Below are positions 1 to 8,638 of a stretch of DNA of 54,035 bases, one piece after another (the stretch's first letter is position 1; each line of letters begins with the position of its first letter). The position numbers and the translations under genes are program-made. The notes under the pieces were generated by a model, which was not told the DNA's origin, searched no databases, and was given only the letters and a program-made list of their open reading frames with translations. This stretch comes from Clostridium sp. CF012 (GTDB lineage: Bacteria > Bacillota > Clostridia > Clostridiales > Clostridiaceae). The stretch spans positions 1 through 54,035 of the forward strand of contig NZ_JAHLEF010000035.1 of NCBI RefSeq assembly GCF_018861755.1, given 5' to 3'.

Positions 1-54
1 CTCTACTATTGTATTTTTGAATTCCTCTGTGTATTGTTTTTGACCTCTTGCCAT
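1..54 (-). CDS. IS3-family transposase orfA, N-terminus only
   Basis: The first 18 codons read MARGQKQYTEEFKNTIVE, typical of the N-terminus of IS3/IS150-type OrfA, a helix-turn-helix DNA-binding subunit that with OrfB forms the transposase. The ATG at 54-52 is preceded by an AGAAGGA ribosome binding site. The gene continues beyond the left edge, so whether the element is intact cannot be seen. The family call rests on a short but characteristic segment. Confidence 0.65.
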   Translation of the reverse strand, partial: MARGQKQYTEEFKNTIVE

Positions 55-114
55 TATAAACACATCCTTCTCTTATTTATATTTTAATGTGTTCGGCTTT
101 TCGTGTCTACAGTA
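1..114 (-). mobile_element. Left end of an IS3-like insertion sequence (partial)
   Basis: The first gene in the window is the start of an orfA-like transposase gene reading off the left edge. About 50 bases upstream of it, at 104-114, lies TGTCTACAGTA on the plus strand, which reads TACTGTAGACA on the minus strand and resembles the terminal repeat of IS3/IS150 elements. I take this as the likely outer end of the element. Target duplication and the other end are outside the window, so the exact boundary is inferred. Confidence 0.5.
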
Positions 115-214
115 TTATACTAACACCAATTAATGGGTTAAATGTTTGCTAATGTATTAACAGTAACCATGAGAATAAAACTGATTCCACCTTTAGCAGC
201 TATCTACCTTTTTT

Positions 215-625
215 CTATATTACTATCCCATCACAATGATCTACTTCATGTTGAATAATTTGAGCAATCCATCCTGAGTATTTTCCCCTTTGCTTCTTAA
301 ATCTCGAATCAAAATACTCTACTTCTATCTCTTTGAATCTATTAGTTTTTCTAACACCTATAAGTGAAAGACATCCTTCTTCTGTTTCATATTGACCCGA
401 TTTATTTACTATCCTAGGATTAATCATCGGAACGTTCATATCCCCCATACTGATCACAATAATTCTTTTTTTGACACCAATCATATTAGCTGCCATTCCT
501 ACACAGCCTTCTCTATTTGCTTTAAGCGTATCAAGCAAATCCTGTATCACCTGAGCATCTGCTTTTGTAGCAAGTTCTGATTTTTGATTAAGAAAGAATA
601 TGTCTTTCATAATTGATCTAACCAT
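215..625 (-). CDS. def: Peptide deformylase, small clostridial type
   Basis: This 136-residue protein carries the three metal-site motifs of peptide deformylase, which removes the N-formyl group from nascent proteins in the cytoplasm. Motif I is GMAANMIG (residues ~43-50), motif II EGCLS supplies the cysteine ligand, and motif III HEVDH supplies the two histidines and the catalytic glutamate. Motif I has Met where the classical GxGxAAPQ motif has its glutamine. From memory this is usual in a short deformylase subgroup of clostridia, so it is probably not damage. ATG at 625 follows AAAGGAGATAAC at good spacing. It stands alone between the IS end and the tRNA synthetase gene. A second deformylase-like gene is at 52430. 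Confidence 0.88.
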   Translation of the reverse strand: MVRSIMKDIFFLNQKSELATKADAQVIQDLLDTLKANREGCVGMAANMIGVKKRIIVISMGDMNVPMINPRIVNKSGQYETEEGCLSLIGVRKTNRFKEIEVEYFDSRFKKQRGKYSGWIAQIIQHEVDHCDGIVI

Positions 626-677
626 ATGTTATCTCCTTTAATATTTGTCTTTTTTATTATGTTCTATTCTATACCTA

Positions 678-727
678 CCCACATATTAATACGTGGTCGT
701 AGTAAAAGCTATAAGTTTTTACTTTCT
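678..727 (-). repeat. Decayed copy of two-hairpin repeat family A
   Basis: On the minus strand it begins AGAAAGTAAAAACTT and continues to TTTTACTACGACC, matching the AGAAAGTAAAAACTTCCAG arm plus centre of the good copies at 29444 and 34736. The right arm is lost. It lies between the deformylase and tRNA synthetase genes. Confidence 0.55.
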
Positions 728-791
728 ACTATATAATAAAAAATGCTTCCAGATAAAATGATGGCTATGTCCCCCGAAGTTTCAAGATATT

Positions 792-2807
792 TTACTCGTA
801 CATCTCAAATTGTGTATGATGTTTTGTGAAAAAGTCTACTTTAGGTTCTAAAAACTTTAAGTTATGCTTATCAACATCTTCTATGAATGCATTATAATCC
901 TCAAAGATGTAGGTCCAATCCCAAATTTTTTCATTTAAATTCATAAACTCCCTTATCTTTTCACAACCTATAGGTGCAAATGAATGCAATAAGGTTATTG
1001 CTACTCTTATGGCATAGAAACTATCCATCAATAGTTGACTTCTTAATTCTTCATTTTGGTCTTTATCTACAAGCTTACTACTATTCACCCAATTTTTATT
1101 AGCAGTTCTAATATAATCATCTAATATATCCGTTAGTCTATGGAAATCATGCTTATACATCTTAATCTCAAAATCAAGTATTGCCTCTTTAGATTTTTCT
1201 ATAACAGAAAGGCTAATTGTTCCCTTAGGTATCTTACTTTCATAATATTTTTGTGCTGTATAAAAACATGAACGAACTAACTTATTTAAAATATTCGTCA
1301 ATAAATTGCCTTCCTTTAGAACCATATCTATACCTTCATAAAAGGTATTGTCTCCCATTTTCTTTGGTTTAAAGCTTGCACCTTTATTTGCGAGTCCTAA
1401 ACTTATAAAATGCATTCTAAGTTGTTCAGGAGTATAATAATCTAGTAGTTCTGAAGCACTAGGAGGTTTAATATTACTGCTACTACTTGCCTTTTTATCC
1501 ATAAATAATAAATGATTGTTAGCTATAATATGTGGCAACTGAAATTCACCTTCCTTTGGATCTATTACTGGATCATTGTTTTGTAGAGCCATAAATAAGG
1601 CTGATTCTGCTATGCTATAAAAATAAATATTGTCTTCTCCTATAAACTGAAACACTTTACTATCTTTAGACTTCCACCAAGATTCCCATTGATTTTCAGG
1701 ATTAGGCACAGTTTCTAAATAAGCTTTAGTAAAGGAAATTGGTGCCCACAAGGACTCAGGCCATACCCAAAAGGTTGCCCCTGACATGCCTTCCGCCTCA
1801 GGAACTGGAACTCCCCATTCAATATTACCTGAAATTCGAAACGGAACTAAGGCTTTTCCCGTTCTAAACTTTAAGCCATTTTGTGATAATATAGTTCTTG
1901 ATTTCTCTCTTAATTCAAAGTTTTCAAAAACTATAACTATGGAATTTTTGCCTTCATCCACTACAGTATGCTTTGGCAATTTACTTTTCATGCCTTCAAA
2001 TATATCCATCTGATTTCTAGTTATATAAATTACCGGTTTCTTTAAAAATTCACTTATTGTATTAATTAAATATTTTCTACTCTCACCCTTATCTTTTAAA
2101 AGCTCCAAATAATTTTTTAATTTTTCCGTCCAATTTTCCAACCTAAAATACCAATTTTCAATGGACTTTAATTTTGGGGTTTCTCCTGATAAAGCACTAA
2201 TTGGATCAATTAATTCATTGGGCATATATTGATGACCTAATCCACACTCATCCGCATAAGCCTTTTCTGAGGAACAACCCTGCACAGGACATTTTCCTAC
2301 AACTTGACGCCCATTTAGCAAAACATCAAATTTTTCATCATAAAATTGCTCCGAAAACATCTTATTTATATAACCTTTATTATATAAATCTTCAAACACC
2401 ATTTTTGATACTTCTTTGTGTACTTCCCCAACTTTTCCAAGTGCTGAAGCCCCATATAAATCCAAACTTATTTGGTATGCATCCAATACTTCCTTTTGCT
2501 TTTCATGATAAAAACACACAAACTCCTCTATGTCTCCACTAAATAAATTCCCTTCTTTTGCTTTACGGTAACTTTCTAAAATAGGTGAACCATAACAATC
2601 AGTGCCCGATACAAAAATAACATTTTCACTACCTATTCTATCCCTCATAAATCTAGCAAATATATCAGCATGGACAAACACCCCACCAATATGACCAAAA
2701 TGCAATGCCTTATTACCGTAAGGCATACCTGCTGTTATAACAGCTCTCTTTGGAAAAGTTGGCCTTTCTATAACCTTCTTATATTTCATTGAATCATTGT
2801 TAATCAT
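792..2807 (-). CDS. Methionyl-tRNA synthetase-like class I tRNA ligase with altered KMSKS
   Basis: The 671-residue protein has the class I synthetase fold: HFGH (residues 36-39) is the HIGH motif, C173/C178/C188/H192 form the zinc knuckle of the connective peptide, and GVPVPE at 332-337 and FIGEDNIYFYS at 388-398 match methionyl-tRNA synthetase landmarks. The KMSKS loop, which holds ATP and stabilises the transition state, reads KASSS at 439-443. The methionine-pocket segment normally YVWxDAPIGY reads WVWPESLWAP at 347-356. About 65 residues at 255-325 are inserted relative to standard enzymes. It is preceded by a T-box leader, so it is regulated by tRNA charging. It could be a MetRS with relaxed motifs, a paralogue for another amino acid, or a non-aminoacylating enzyme; I cannot decide between these. 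The ATG at 2807 follows AAAGGATGGTG. Confidence 0.8.
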   Translation of the reverse strand: MINNDSMKYKKVIERPTFPKRAVITAGMPYGNKALHFGHIGGVFVHADIFARFMRDRIGSENVIFVSGTDCYGSPILESYRKAKEGNLFSGDIEEFVCFYHEKQKEVLDAYQISLDLYGASALGKVGEVHKEVSKMVFEDLYNKGYINKMFSEQFYDEKFDVLLNGRQVVGKCPVQGCSSEKAYADECGLGHQYMPNELIDPISALSGETPKLKSIENWYFRLENWTEKLKNYLELLKDKGESRKYLINTISEFLKKPVIYITRNQMDIFEGMKSKLPKHTVVDEGKNSIVIVFENFELREKSRTILSQNGLKFRTGKALVPFRISGNIEWGVPVPEAEGMSGATFWVWPESLWAPISFTKAYLETVPNPENQWESWWKSKDSKVFQFIGEDNIYFYSIAESALFMALQNNDPVIDPKEGEFQLPHIIANNHLLFMDKKASSSSNIKPPSASELLDYYTPEQLRMHFISLGLANKGASFKPKKMGDNTFYEGIDMVLKEGNLLTNILNKLVRSCFYTAQKYYESKIPKGTISLSVIEKSKEAILDFEIKMYKHDFHRLTDILDDYIRTANKNWVNSSKLVDKDQNEELRSQLLMDSFYAIRVAITLLHSFAPIGCEKIREFMNLNEKIWDWTYIFEDYNAFIEDVDKHNLKFLEPKVDFFTKHHTQFEMYE

Positions 2808-2841
2808 TTAGACACCATCCTTTAATTATTAGTAAAAATAA

Positions 2842-3134
2842 AAAAAACTCCCACCCCCAAGATTCTACAATCTTAGGGACGAGAGCAATATTCGTGGTGC
2901 CACCCTAGTTTATTAATACGTTACCATATTAACCTTTTCGAGTACGGTAGAATTAATACATATACTCTAGTTCTATAACGTGAACATACGTCACTTCCTC
3001 CCCTTAAGAAAGATTCGGAGTGAAGCTCAAAGGCTTGTTTCAATAGACAATTCTTTGCTCCATTTCAGCTACAGGAGCTCTCTTTAAAAGAACTTATCTA
3101 CTTACTCTTCTTATCACAGCAATTTCTATATTAT
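2842..3134 (-). promoter_or_regulatory. T-box leader with transcription terminator
   Basis: The minus strand carries AGGGTGGCACCACG at ~2896-2909, the conserved T-box sequence that pairs with the acceptor end of uncharged tRNA. It is followed by a terminator, CCCTAAGATT / AATCTTGGGG with a run of eight T's at ~2846-2880. Upstream are Stem I features: AGTA (~3100), AGAGAG then a GCTCC/GGAGC distal hairpin (~3057-3083), and the 3' strand TTGAAACAAGCCTTTGAGC (~3028-3046). The specifier triplet should lie in that strand. It contains no ATG, although the gene downstream is MetRS-like. Candidate triplets are AAC, ACA, CAA and AAG, and I cannot choose among them by eye. Confidence 0.9.
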
Positions 3135-3140
3135 TTTTAC

Positions 3141-3169
3141 ATTATATTACTTCATGAGATTAAAATCAA
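3141..3169 (-). promoter_or_regulatory. Promoter of the T-box leader
   Basis: On the minus strand TTGATT (3169-3164) and TATAAT (3146-3141) are separated by exactly 17 bases, a good sigma-A promoter. The -35 box lies inside the last codons of the upstream helicase gene, so the tRNA ligase has its own promoter and leader. Confidence 0.7.
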
Positions 3170-5114
3170 TAGGAAAATTTTTGATTTTCGATCCTCTAGG
3201 TAGAGCCCTCATAACCACCTTTTCCCATGGGGTTCCTATTACTTGGTCCATGACAGCTATTGCTCCACGGTCATCCTTAGTTCTAATTAATCTGCCACAA
3301 CCTTGTTTTAACTTCAATCCCATTTCAGGGTAATCAACGGTTATAAGTGGATTCATCCCCTCTTCTTCTGCTTCTTTGCGCCTCATTTCAATCAAAGGGT
3401 CTTGGGACGGAAAGGGAAGCTGCCAAACTACAACGAGAGATAAAGACTCCCCGGGCACATCAATTCCCTCCCAAAAGGTAGAACCTACTAATACAGATGT
3501 AACTTCCGCACGAAACTTTTGGACAAGGTATCCTCGCTCACCTTTATCCTCCCATAAAACTTCAAAAGGTAGCGCGTATCCACTAATTTCTTTTCTTATT
3601 TTCCTGACTTCCTTCAAAGAGCTCGCAAGTATCAGCGCTCTTCCTCCATTTTCTTTCAGCAACCATAGTAATTGTTTGATTTTGCGTGAAAACTCGGCAC
3701 GGTCAGTAGCCTCAAATGATGGCTGATTTAAATAAACCACAACCTGCTGCTCAATATCAAATGGACTTCCAACCGTTGATATTGCTGGATCTTTTAAACC
3801 AAGAGTCCTCATAAGATAACCAAAATCCCCCTCATCACTTAAAGTTCCTGAAGTAAACACCACAGGCAATTTTTTTAAAAATAAATGTTTATCTAGCATA
3901 TTGCTCAAATTCCGAGGAACTACCCAAAAGCTACCATCTGCCCTATCTACCCAAGTAATAACCTCTCTACCTTTATTCCTCCCAAACCTAGCCAAGGCTG
4001 TAATTGATAGTTCTATTTGAATTTCAAAGGTATGTAACGTGCTTTCTGGTATCGCGTCTATGTATAGTTCTTCCTCAATTTGTATCTCTAAGAGCAACCG
4101 ATCTAGTGCCTTATGAAAAGTATCAGCTGCTTTCAGAAGTATATCATCGGTGCGAACCGCCAGACGCTCTGATTGCTCATCATCTATTACGTTTTGGTTA
4201 AGTTTTTTAAAAAAGTTAGAAGTGGCCTGGTCCAAGGCATTTGCAATTACAACCAGTGAAGTTCTTGATCCCTGGATTTCCTCTATGGAAAGGATAATAT
4301 TATCAATATCCTCTTTATGAATTTGTCTTCCAGCACCCATGGCTGCCGGCAGTATGACTTTATGACCTTCATCAAAAATCACCATGGAGTAATCTGGAAT
4401 CATAGGCATTTTACCGTCTGCAATTCTTTCATCCCTTGTCCACAGGTCCTGAAAAAAGATACTATGATCTGCAATAATTAAATCCTTGGAAGATCTGTAA
4501 TGTTCCCTTACCTTAACAAGCTTACAAAAGCCCCTTCTGGGACAGGCATCACAGGGCATAGTATCATCCCATCCAATCTGTCTCCATACACTATCGGATA
4601 TATTCGGCATTTCTGAGCGTTCACCTTTTGTAGTCCTGGCTAACCATTGATTAATCTCATCAGAGGCTGTCGCATCGCCAAACACTCCCCCTATTCCACT
4701 AACTCTCTCATCACAAACATACTGACGAGGATCCTTTGCCATTGGCGCATCTATTTCTAATCCCAATATTCGGGAAAGTGTTTGAATATCTCCCTTTGGC
4801 CCTGCCAGCTGTTCCTGAAGTGCTGTTGAGGCACATGCAATTACTACAGGTTTTCCGCTAAAACTAGCGTAGGCAATTGCAGTGAGTAAATAGGCGAAGG
4901 TCTTTCCGGTACCTACCTCAGCCTCAGCCAGATGAACTTTTTTATTACAAACTGCATCAGCAAGCTGAAAAGCAGTATATATTTGCTCATCACGTATCTC
5001 ATATCCGTGTTTCGGAAGAATATCGTAAAAAACATCGCCAATCCAATCCATCAATTTACTTGGAAATTCTTTTTTTGTTTTATAATCAAAAGGGAGCCCT
5101 ATTTTCTTATGCAA
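3147..5114 (-). CDS. dinG: DinG-family ATP-dependent helicase with Fe-S cluster
   Basis: This 655-residue protein is a superfamily 2 XPD/DinG-type 5'-3' DNA helicase. Residues 65-72 (AEVGTGKT) are the Walker A motif and DEGH is the Walker B/DEAH-type motif. Four cysteines (C134, C188, C191, C197, including CDACPRRGFC) fit the iron-sulfur cluster site of XPD/DinG enzymes. The C-terminal half has FTSGTL, GSTFWEGIDVPG and QGCGRLIR, which are helicase motifs IV-VI. It has no N-terminal exonuclease domain, unlike some Bacillus DinG proteins. The start is TTG at 5114, nine bases after AGGAGG. The likely role is unwinding of repair intermediates or R-loops. The substrate is inferred from the family. 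Confidence 0.88.
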   Translation of the reverse strand: MHKKIGLPFDYKTKKEFPSKLMDWIGDVFYDILPKHGYEIRDEQIYTAFQLADAVCNKKVHLAEAEVGTGKTFAYLLTAIAYASFSGKPVVIACASTALQEQLAGPKGDIQTLSRILGLEIDAPMAKDPRQYVCDERVSGIGGVFGDATASDEINQWLARTTKGERSEMPNISDSVWRQIGWDDTMPCDACPRRGFCKLVKVREHYRSSKDLIIADHSIFFQDLWTRDERIADGKMPMIPDYSMVIFDEGHKVILPAAMGAGRQIHKEDIDNIILSIEEIQGSRTSLVVIANALDQATSNFFKKLNQNVIDDEQSERLAVRTDDILLKAADTFHKALDRLLLEIQIEEELYIDAIPESTLHTFEIQIELSITALARFGRNKGREVITWVDRADGSFWVVPRNLSNMLDKHLFLKKLPVVFTSGTLSDEGDFGYLMRTLGLKDPAISTVGSPFDIEQQVVVYLNQPSFEATDRAEFSRKIKQLLWLLKENGGRALILASSLKEVRKIRKEISGYALPFEVLWEDKGERGYLVQKFRAEVTSVLVGSTFWEGIDVPGESLSLVVVWQLPFPSQDPLIEMRRKEAEEEGMNPLITVDYPEMGLKLKQGCGRLIRTKDDRGAIAVMDQVIGTPWEKVVMRALPRGSKIKNFPIDFNLMK

Positions 5115-5387
5115 AATTTTATCCTCCTGTTATGCTATGGAATACCATAGAAAATATTATTCGAAAAATCACTGTAAGTTATGTACATGCACATAGTTTT
5201 TCTTTATATACTAAAGATAAACACCCTTACATTCTAAACTTTTTCAATAAGTATTATAACATTAACAACGGAGAAAAAAAAATAAGGTAACTGTGACTTG
5301 GAAAAAACATCAATTCCACTTCCAATTAAGTTCTGTTGTATGTACAAATTTTTATAGAACAAGTTGAAAAAGAAGGAGTAATTATTT

Positions 5388-5519
5388 ATGAGAAACCTTG
5401 ATTTTAAGTATATGAATTTGAAAAAGGCATATGAAAACAATATTATATCAGATGAATTAGTATGGATTAATTTATTAGAAGATAGAACTTCTACATCACA
5501 TATTTATAATGAAAGTTAG
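5388..5519 (+). CDS. Small hypothetical protein, 43 residues
   Basis: An ATG preceded by AGAAGGAG seven bases upstream opens a 43-codon frame starting MRNLDFKYMNLKKAYENN, acidic in its second half and ending in TAG. No transmembrane segment or known motif is visible. It lies alone in the ~980-base interval between the helicase and HelD genes. The good ribosome binding site supports translation; the function is unknown. Confidence 0.45.
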   Translation: MRNLDFKYMNLKKAYENNIISDELVWINLLEDRTSTSHIYNES

Positions 5520-5610
5520 AATTGTTAATCTAGGTAGATGTGGTATCTGAAAGATGCTTGTGAAAGCTCCGAAAAAAGGCATGTTTTTTTAATCTTATAT
5601 CAGCAGCATG

Positions 5611-5640
5611 AAAAAAGCACCCTATATTAGGCTGCTTTTA
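5611..5640. terminator. Hairpin terminator
   Basis: AAAAAAGCACCCTA / TAGGCTGCTTTT forms a stem with short loop flanked by A and T runs, so it could act in both directions. It lies after the small ORF ending at 5519. Confidence 0.5.
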
Positions 5641-5674
5641 TAACACTCTACTTTACTAAATAGAATAATAAATC

Positions 5675-5698
5675 AAAAATGAAAGCTTTGCAACAATT
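5675..5698. repeat. 24-bp repeat identical to 47140-47163
   Basis: The 24 bases from AAAAATGAAAGC through TTTGCAACAATT occur identically at 47140-47163, and both copies are followed at some distance by AACGACTTTC. Both lie in gene-free, AT-rich intervals. The rest of 5641-6000 shows no ORF. Confidence 0.6.
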
Positions 5699-6000
5699 TC
5701 TTGTAGAAAATTCAGTCATACAAGCTCTTAATTTTAACGACTTTCCTTCTTAAATGTCGTTAAAAAGGTATATACAAATTTTATAATTTCCTATAAAGTA
5801 AAAAATACTAGATAATCTAGTATTAACAATTTTCTATTCTGCGGTATATACGCGCAACGCTATCATATTTTTAATTAAAGTTTATACTATTACTATATCC
5901 AAAAAACTCTGACTTGTCAAGATAAATTTAGCATTTTTACAAAATAATGAGATTATATAACCTCTATAGGTTTTAGAGTTCTATACCTTCTTACAGTGAT

Positions 6001-6029
6001 TTTACATTTTCACTCTAATCTAATAAAAT
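6001..6029 (+). promoter_or_regulatory. Candidate promoter of helD-like gene
   Basis: TTTACA (6001-6006) and TAAAAT (6024-6029) are 17 bases apart, about 60 bases before the start codon. No terminator hairpin lies between it and the gene. Confidence 0.45.
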
Positions 6030-6091
6030 TATATTTACCGGAATCTGTCTTCGATTAAAAATCAAACAAAACTTTAGGAGGTGAGGCTCCC

Positions 6092-8362
6092 ATGCCTGCA
6101 TACAATCATGCTAATTATAATGAAGAGCTTGAAAAACTAGACTATATCAAGAATTATTTAAGAAACTATAACGAGAAAATATCGGGCCATAAACTAAAAA
6201 TTGATAAAGAGGTAGATTATGGTAAAAGTCATTATAACTCAGATAACGCAGAACAGTTTAATGAATTAATAATAAACACAGCACTTCAGGATAGTATGAG
6301 TAAAAAGCTCAAAGATGTTACAAAAGGTCTTTCTAAACCTTACTTTGCAAGGGTAGACTTTAATGAAGAAAATAGCAATAAACAAGGAAAATATTATATA
6401 GGGAAGATGTCCCTTATGAGAGAAGAGGACCACGAACTTATAATATTAGATTGGAGAGCGCCACTTGCTTCTTTATATTATGAAGGTAGGCTTGGAAATG
6501 CATCATATACCTGTCTTGATGGTGAAATAAAAGGAGATATAAAATTAAAAAGACAGTACACCATAGAAAAAGGTGAGCTTAAAGAAATTTTTGATGTAGA
6601 TATAACAACAAATGATGATTTCCTTCAAGCAGCCCTGGGCTCGAATAAGGATAACAGATTAAAAGACATAGTATCCACAATACAATCAGAGCAAAACAGA
6701 GTTATAAGAGCTGATATGTGGAACCCACTTATAGTTCAAGGTGCAGCTGGAGGAGGAAAAACCACTATCGCACTACACAGAATAGCCTATCTAATGTATA
6801 CTCACGAAAAAACTATAAGGCCCAAGGATTTCATGATAATAGCTCCAAATAGATTCTTTCTAAGCTACATTTCCGATGTTTTACCAGAGCTCGGAGTTGA
6901 AAATGTAACTCAAACTACCTTTGAGGATTTAGCCTTTGAAGTAATAGGTAAAAAACTAAAGTTAAATGAGCCTTATGAAAAACTCTCAACAATAATAGAA
7001 AACTATTCATCAAAGGATTCAAAACGCTCTAATAATTTAATTAAATCCTCCACTTTTAAATCCTCTTTAGAGTTTAAAGATATGCTTGAAAAATATATAA
7101 ACCTTTTAGAAAATAATTTTATCCCTAAAATAGATTTTAAAATTCATGACTTCGTACTCTTTTCTTATAAAGAGCTTAACAGACAATTTTTGTATGAGTA
7201 CAGTAATTTACCATTTATGAAGCGCATCAATGAGATAAAGAAAAGCTTAGTAAATAAAGTTAAATATGAAAAAAATAAAATACTGGATCATGTTGAATAT
7301 CAATATGATATAAAATTAAATACTGTGCGAGACCAAATGCCTGATTGTCCTAAAAGGCGCGAAAAAATAATATTTCTTGCAGATGAACGTGATAATTTGC
7401 TTTTGAATATAAAAAAAGGTCTTAAAACCATGATAAGAGATTACATCTCTAAAATAACCACAAGTTCCGTACTAGACTACTATACTGATTTCTTAAGCTC
7501 CTTAGAAAAGTTCACTGAAAATACTTCTTTAAATGAAACTATGAAATATTTAAAAGATTACTCTCTTAATAACCTTTTAGATAAAACTGTAGAAATGGAG
7601 GATTTATCCCCCCTAATGTACCTTAAGCTTTCCATCTTCGGACTTGAGGATAAGATCTCTTTAAAACATGTAGTTATAGATGAAGCTCAAGATTTTAGCT
7701 TATTTCAGCTTTTCATACTTGAAAAAATAATAAACAGCGGATCTTTTACTATCTTAGGGGACTTATGTCAAGGAATATACAGTTACCGTGGAATAAATGA
7801 CTGGAATGATATATCAAAATATATATTTGCACAGAACTCTTCAACTCATCTTTCCTTAGAACAAAGTTACAGAACTACCGTAGAAATAATGAATGCAGCA
7901 AGCTCAGTTATTGGAAGTCTTAATGACCCTCGTCTTCCAAAAGCTAAACCTGTGATACGTCATGGTGATGAAGTAACAGTTTATGAAAAAAACTCTTTAA
8001 AAGAAATTGCTGCTGATATAGAAAATAGAATCATTGAAATGAAGGAGGAAAACTATAAATCAATGGCTATAATTTGTAAAACACTAAAGGAATGTCTTGA
8101 ACTGAAAAAATTATTAAAACAAGACAAAAATATATCAGTAATAACAGGTAAAGAAAAAGATTATTCTGGAGGAGTAGTAATTATTCCTTCTTACCTAGTA
8201 AAGGGACTTGAATTTGACATAGTAATAGTGGCTAATGCTTCAAAAGAAAATTATACCGAAAGGGATTTAGACGTAAAACTTCTATATGTAGCTATGACAA
8301 GACCACTTCACAAGCTTTATATTTATTCTGTGGGAGATAAATCAAAAATGCTATCCTTTTGA
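6092..8362 (+). CDS. helD: HelD-type RNA polymerase recycling ATPase (UvrD/Rep-like helicase)
   Basis: The 756-residue protein has an N-terminal HelD arm rich in coiled-coil (MPAYNHANYNEELEKLDYI...) followed by a UvrD/Rep superfamily 1 motor. Walker A is GAAGGGKT (217-224), motif II VVIDEAQDFS, motif III LGDLCQGIYSYRG, motif IV QSYRTT, and the end has KGLEFDIVIV and LLYVAMTRP. HelD proteins release stalled RNA polymerase from DNA and nucleic acid, and some relatives protect against rifamycins. Length matches the Bacillus-type family (~770). ATG at 6092 follows AGGAGGTGAG. It is monocistronic, with a terminator at 8418. Confidence 0.88.
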   Translation: MPAYNHANYNEELEKLDYIKNYLRNYNEKISGHKLKIDKEVDYGKSHYNSDNAEQFNELIINTALQDSMSKKLKDVTKGLSKPYFARVDFNEENSNKQGKYYIGKMSLMREEDHELIILDWRAPLASLYYEGRLGNASYTCLDGEIKGDIKLKRQYTIEKGELKEIFDVDITTNDDFLQAALGSNKDNRLKDIVSTIQSEQNRVIRADMWNPLIVQGAAGGGKTTIALHRIAYLMYTHEKTIRPKDFMIIAPNRFFLSYISDVLPELGVENVTQTTFEDLAFEVIGKKLKLNEPYEKLSTIIENYSSKDSKRSNNLIKSSTFKSSLEFKDMLEKYINLLENNFIPKIDFKIHDFVLFSYKELNRQFLYEYSNLPFMKRINEIKKSLVNKVKYEKNKILDHVEYQYDIKLNTVRDQMPDCPKRREKIIFLADERDNLLLNIKKGLKTMIRDYISKITTSSVLDYYTDFLSSLEKFTENTSLNETMKYLKDYSLNNLLDKTVEMEDLSPLMYLKLSIFGLEDKISLKHVVIDEAQDFSLFQLFILEKIINSGSFTILGDLCQGIYSYRGINDWNDISKYIFAQNSSTHLSLEQSYRTTVEIMNAASSVIGSLNDPRLPKAKPVIRHGDEVTVYEKNSLKEIAADIENRIIEMKEENYKSMAIICKTLKECLELKKLLKQDKNISVITGKEKDYSGGVVIIPSYLVKGLEFDIVIVANASKENYTERDLDVKLLYVAMTRPLHKLYIYSVGDKSKMLSF

Positions 8363-8417
8363 CGCTCCTTGATGTACTAACAAAAGTTAATGGGGAAGAA
8401 AAGTAAGTAGAAAGAGG

Positions 8418-8464
8418 ATAATCCGCTAGAATGCATTATTTATGGCATTTTAGCGGATTATTTT
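8418..8464 (+). terminator. Terminator after helD-like gene
   Basis: ATAATCCGCTAGAATGC pairs with GGCATTTTAGCGGATTAT, followed by TTTTC. It is a long stable stem 55 bases after the stop codon. Confidence 0.8.
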
Positions 8465-8638
8465 CTCACAGAAGGTTCTCCTAGCTTTCCTGCTTATTAA
8501 CTACCCAATGGCAATATTATTCCAGAGTATGATTTGTTGCACCTGAAAATGAAGAGACATCTGACAAACTTCAATTACTATAGTAAAATAAATATGAAAC
8601 TTAAAATCAAAATAATTTATATGCAAAGGAAGTATACA

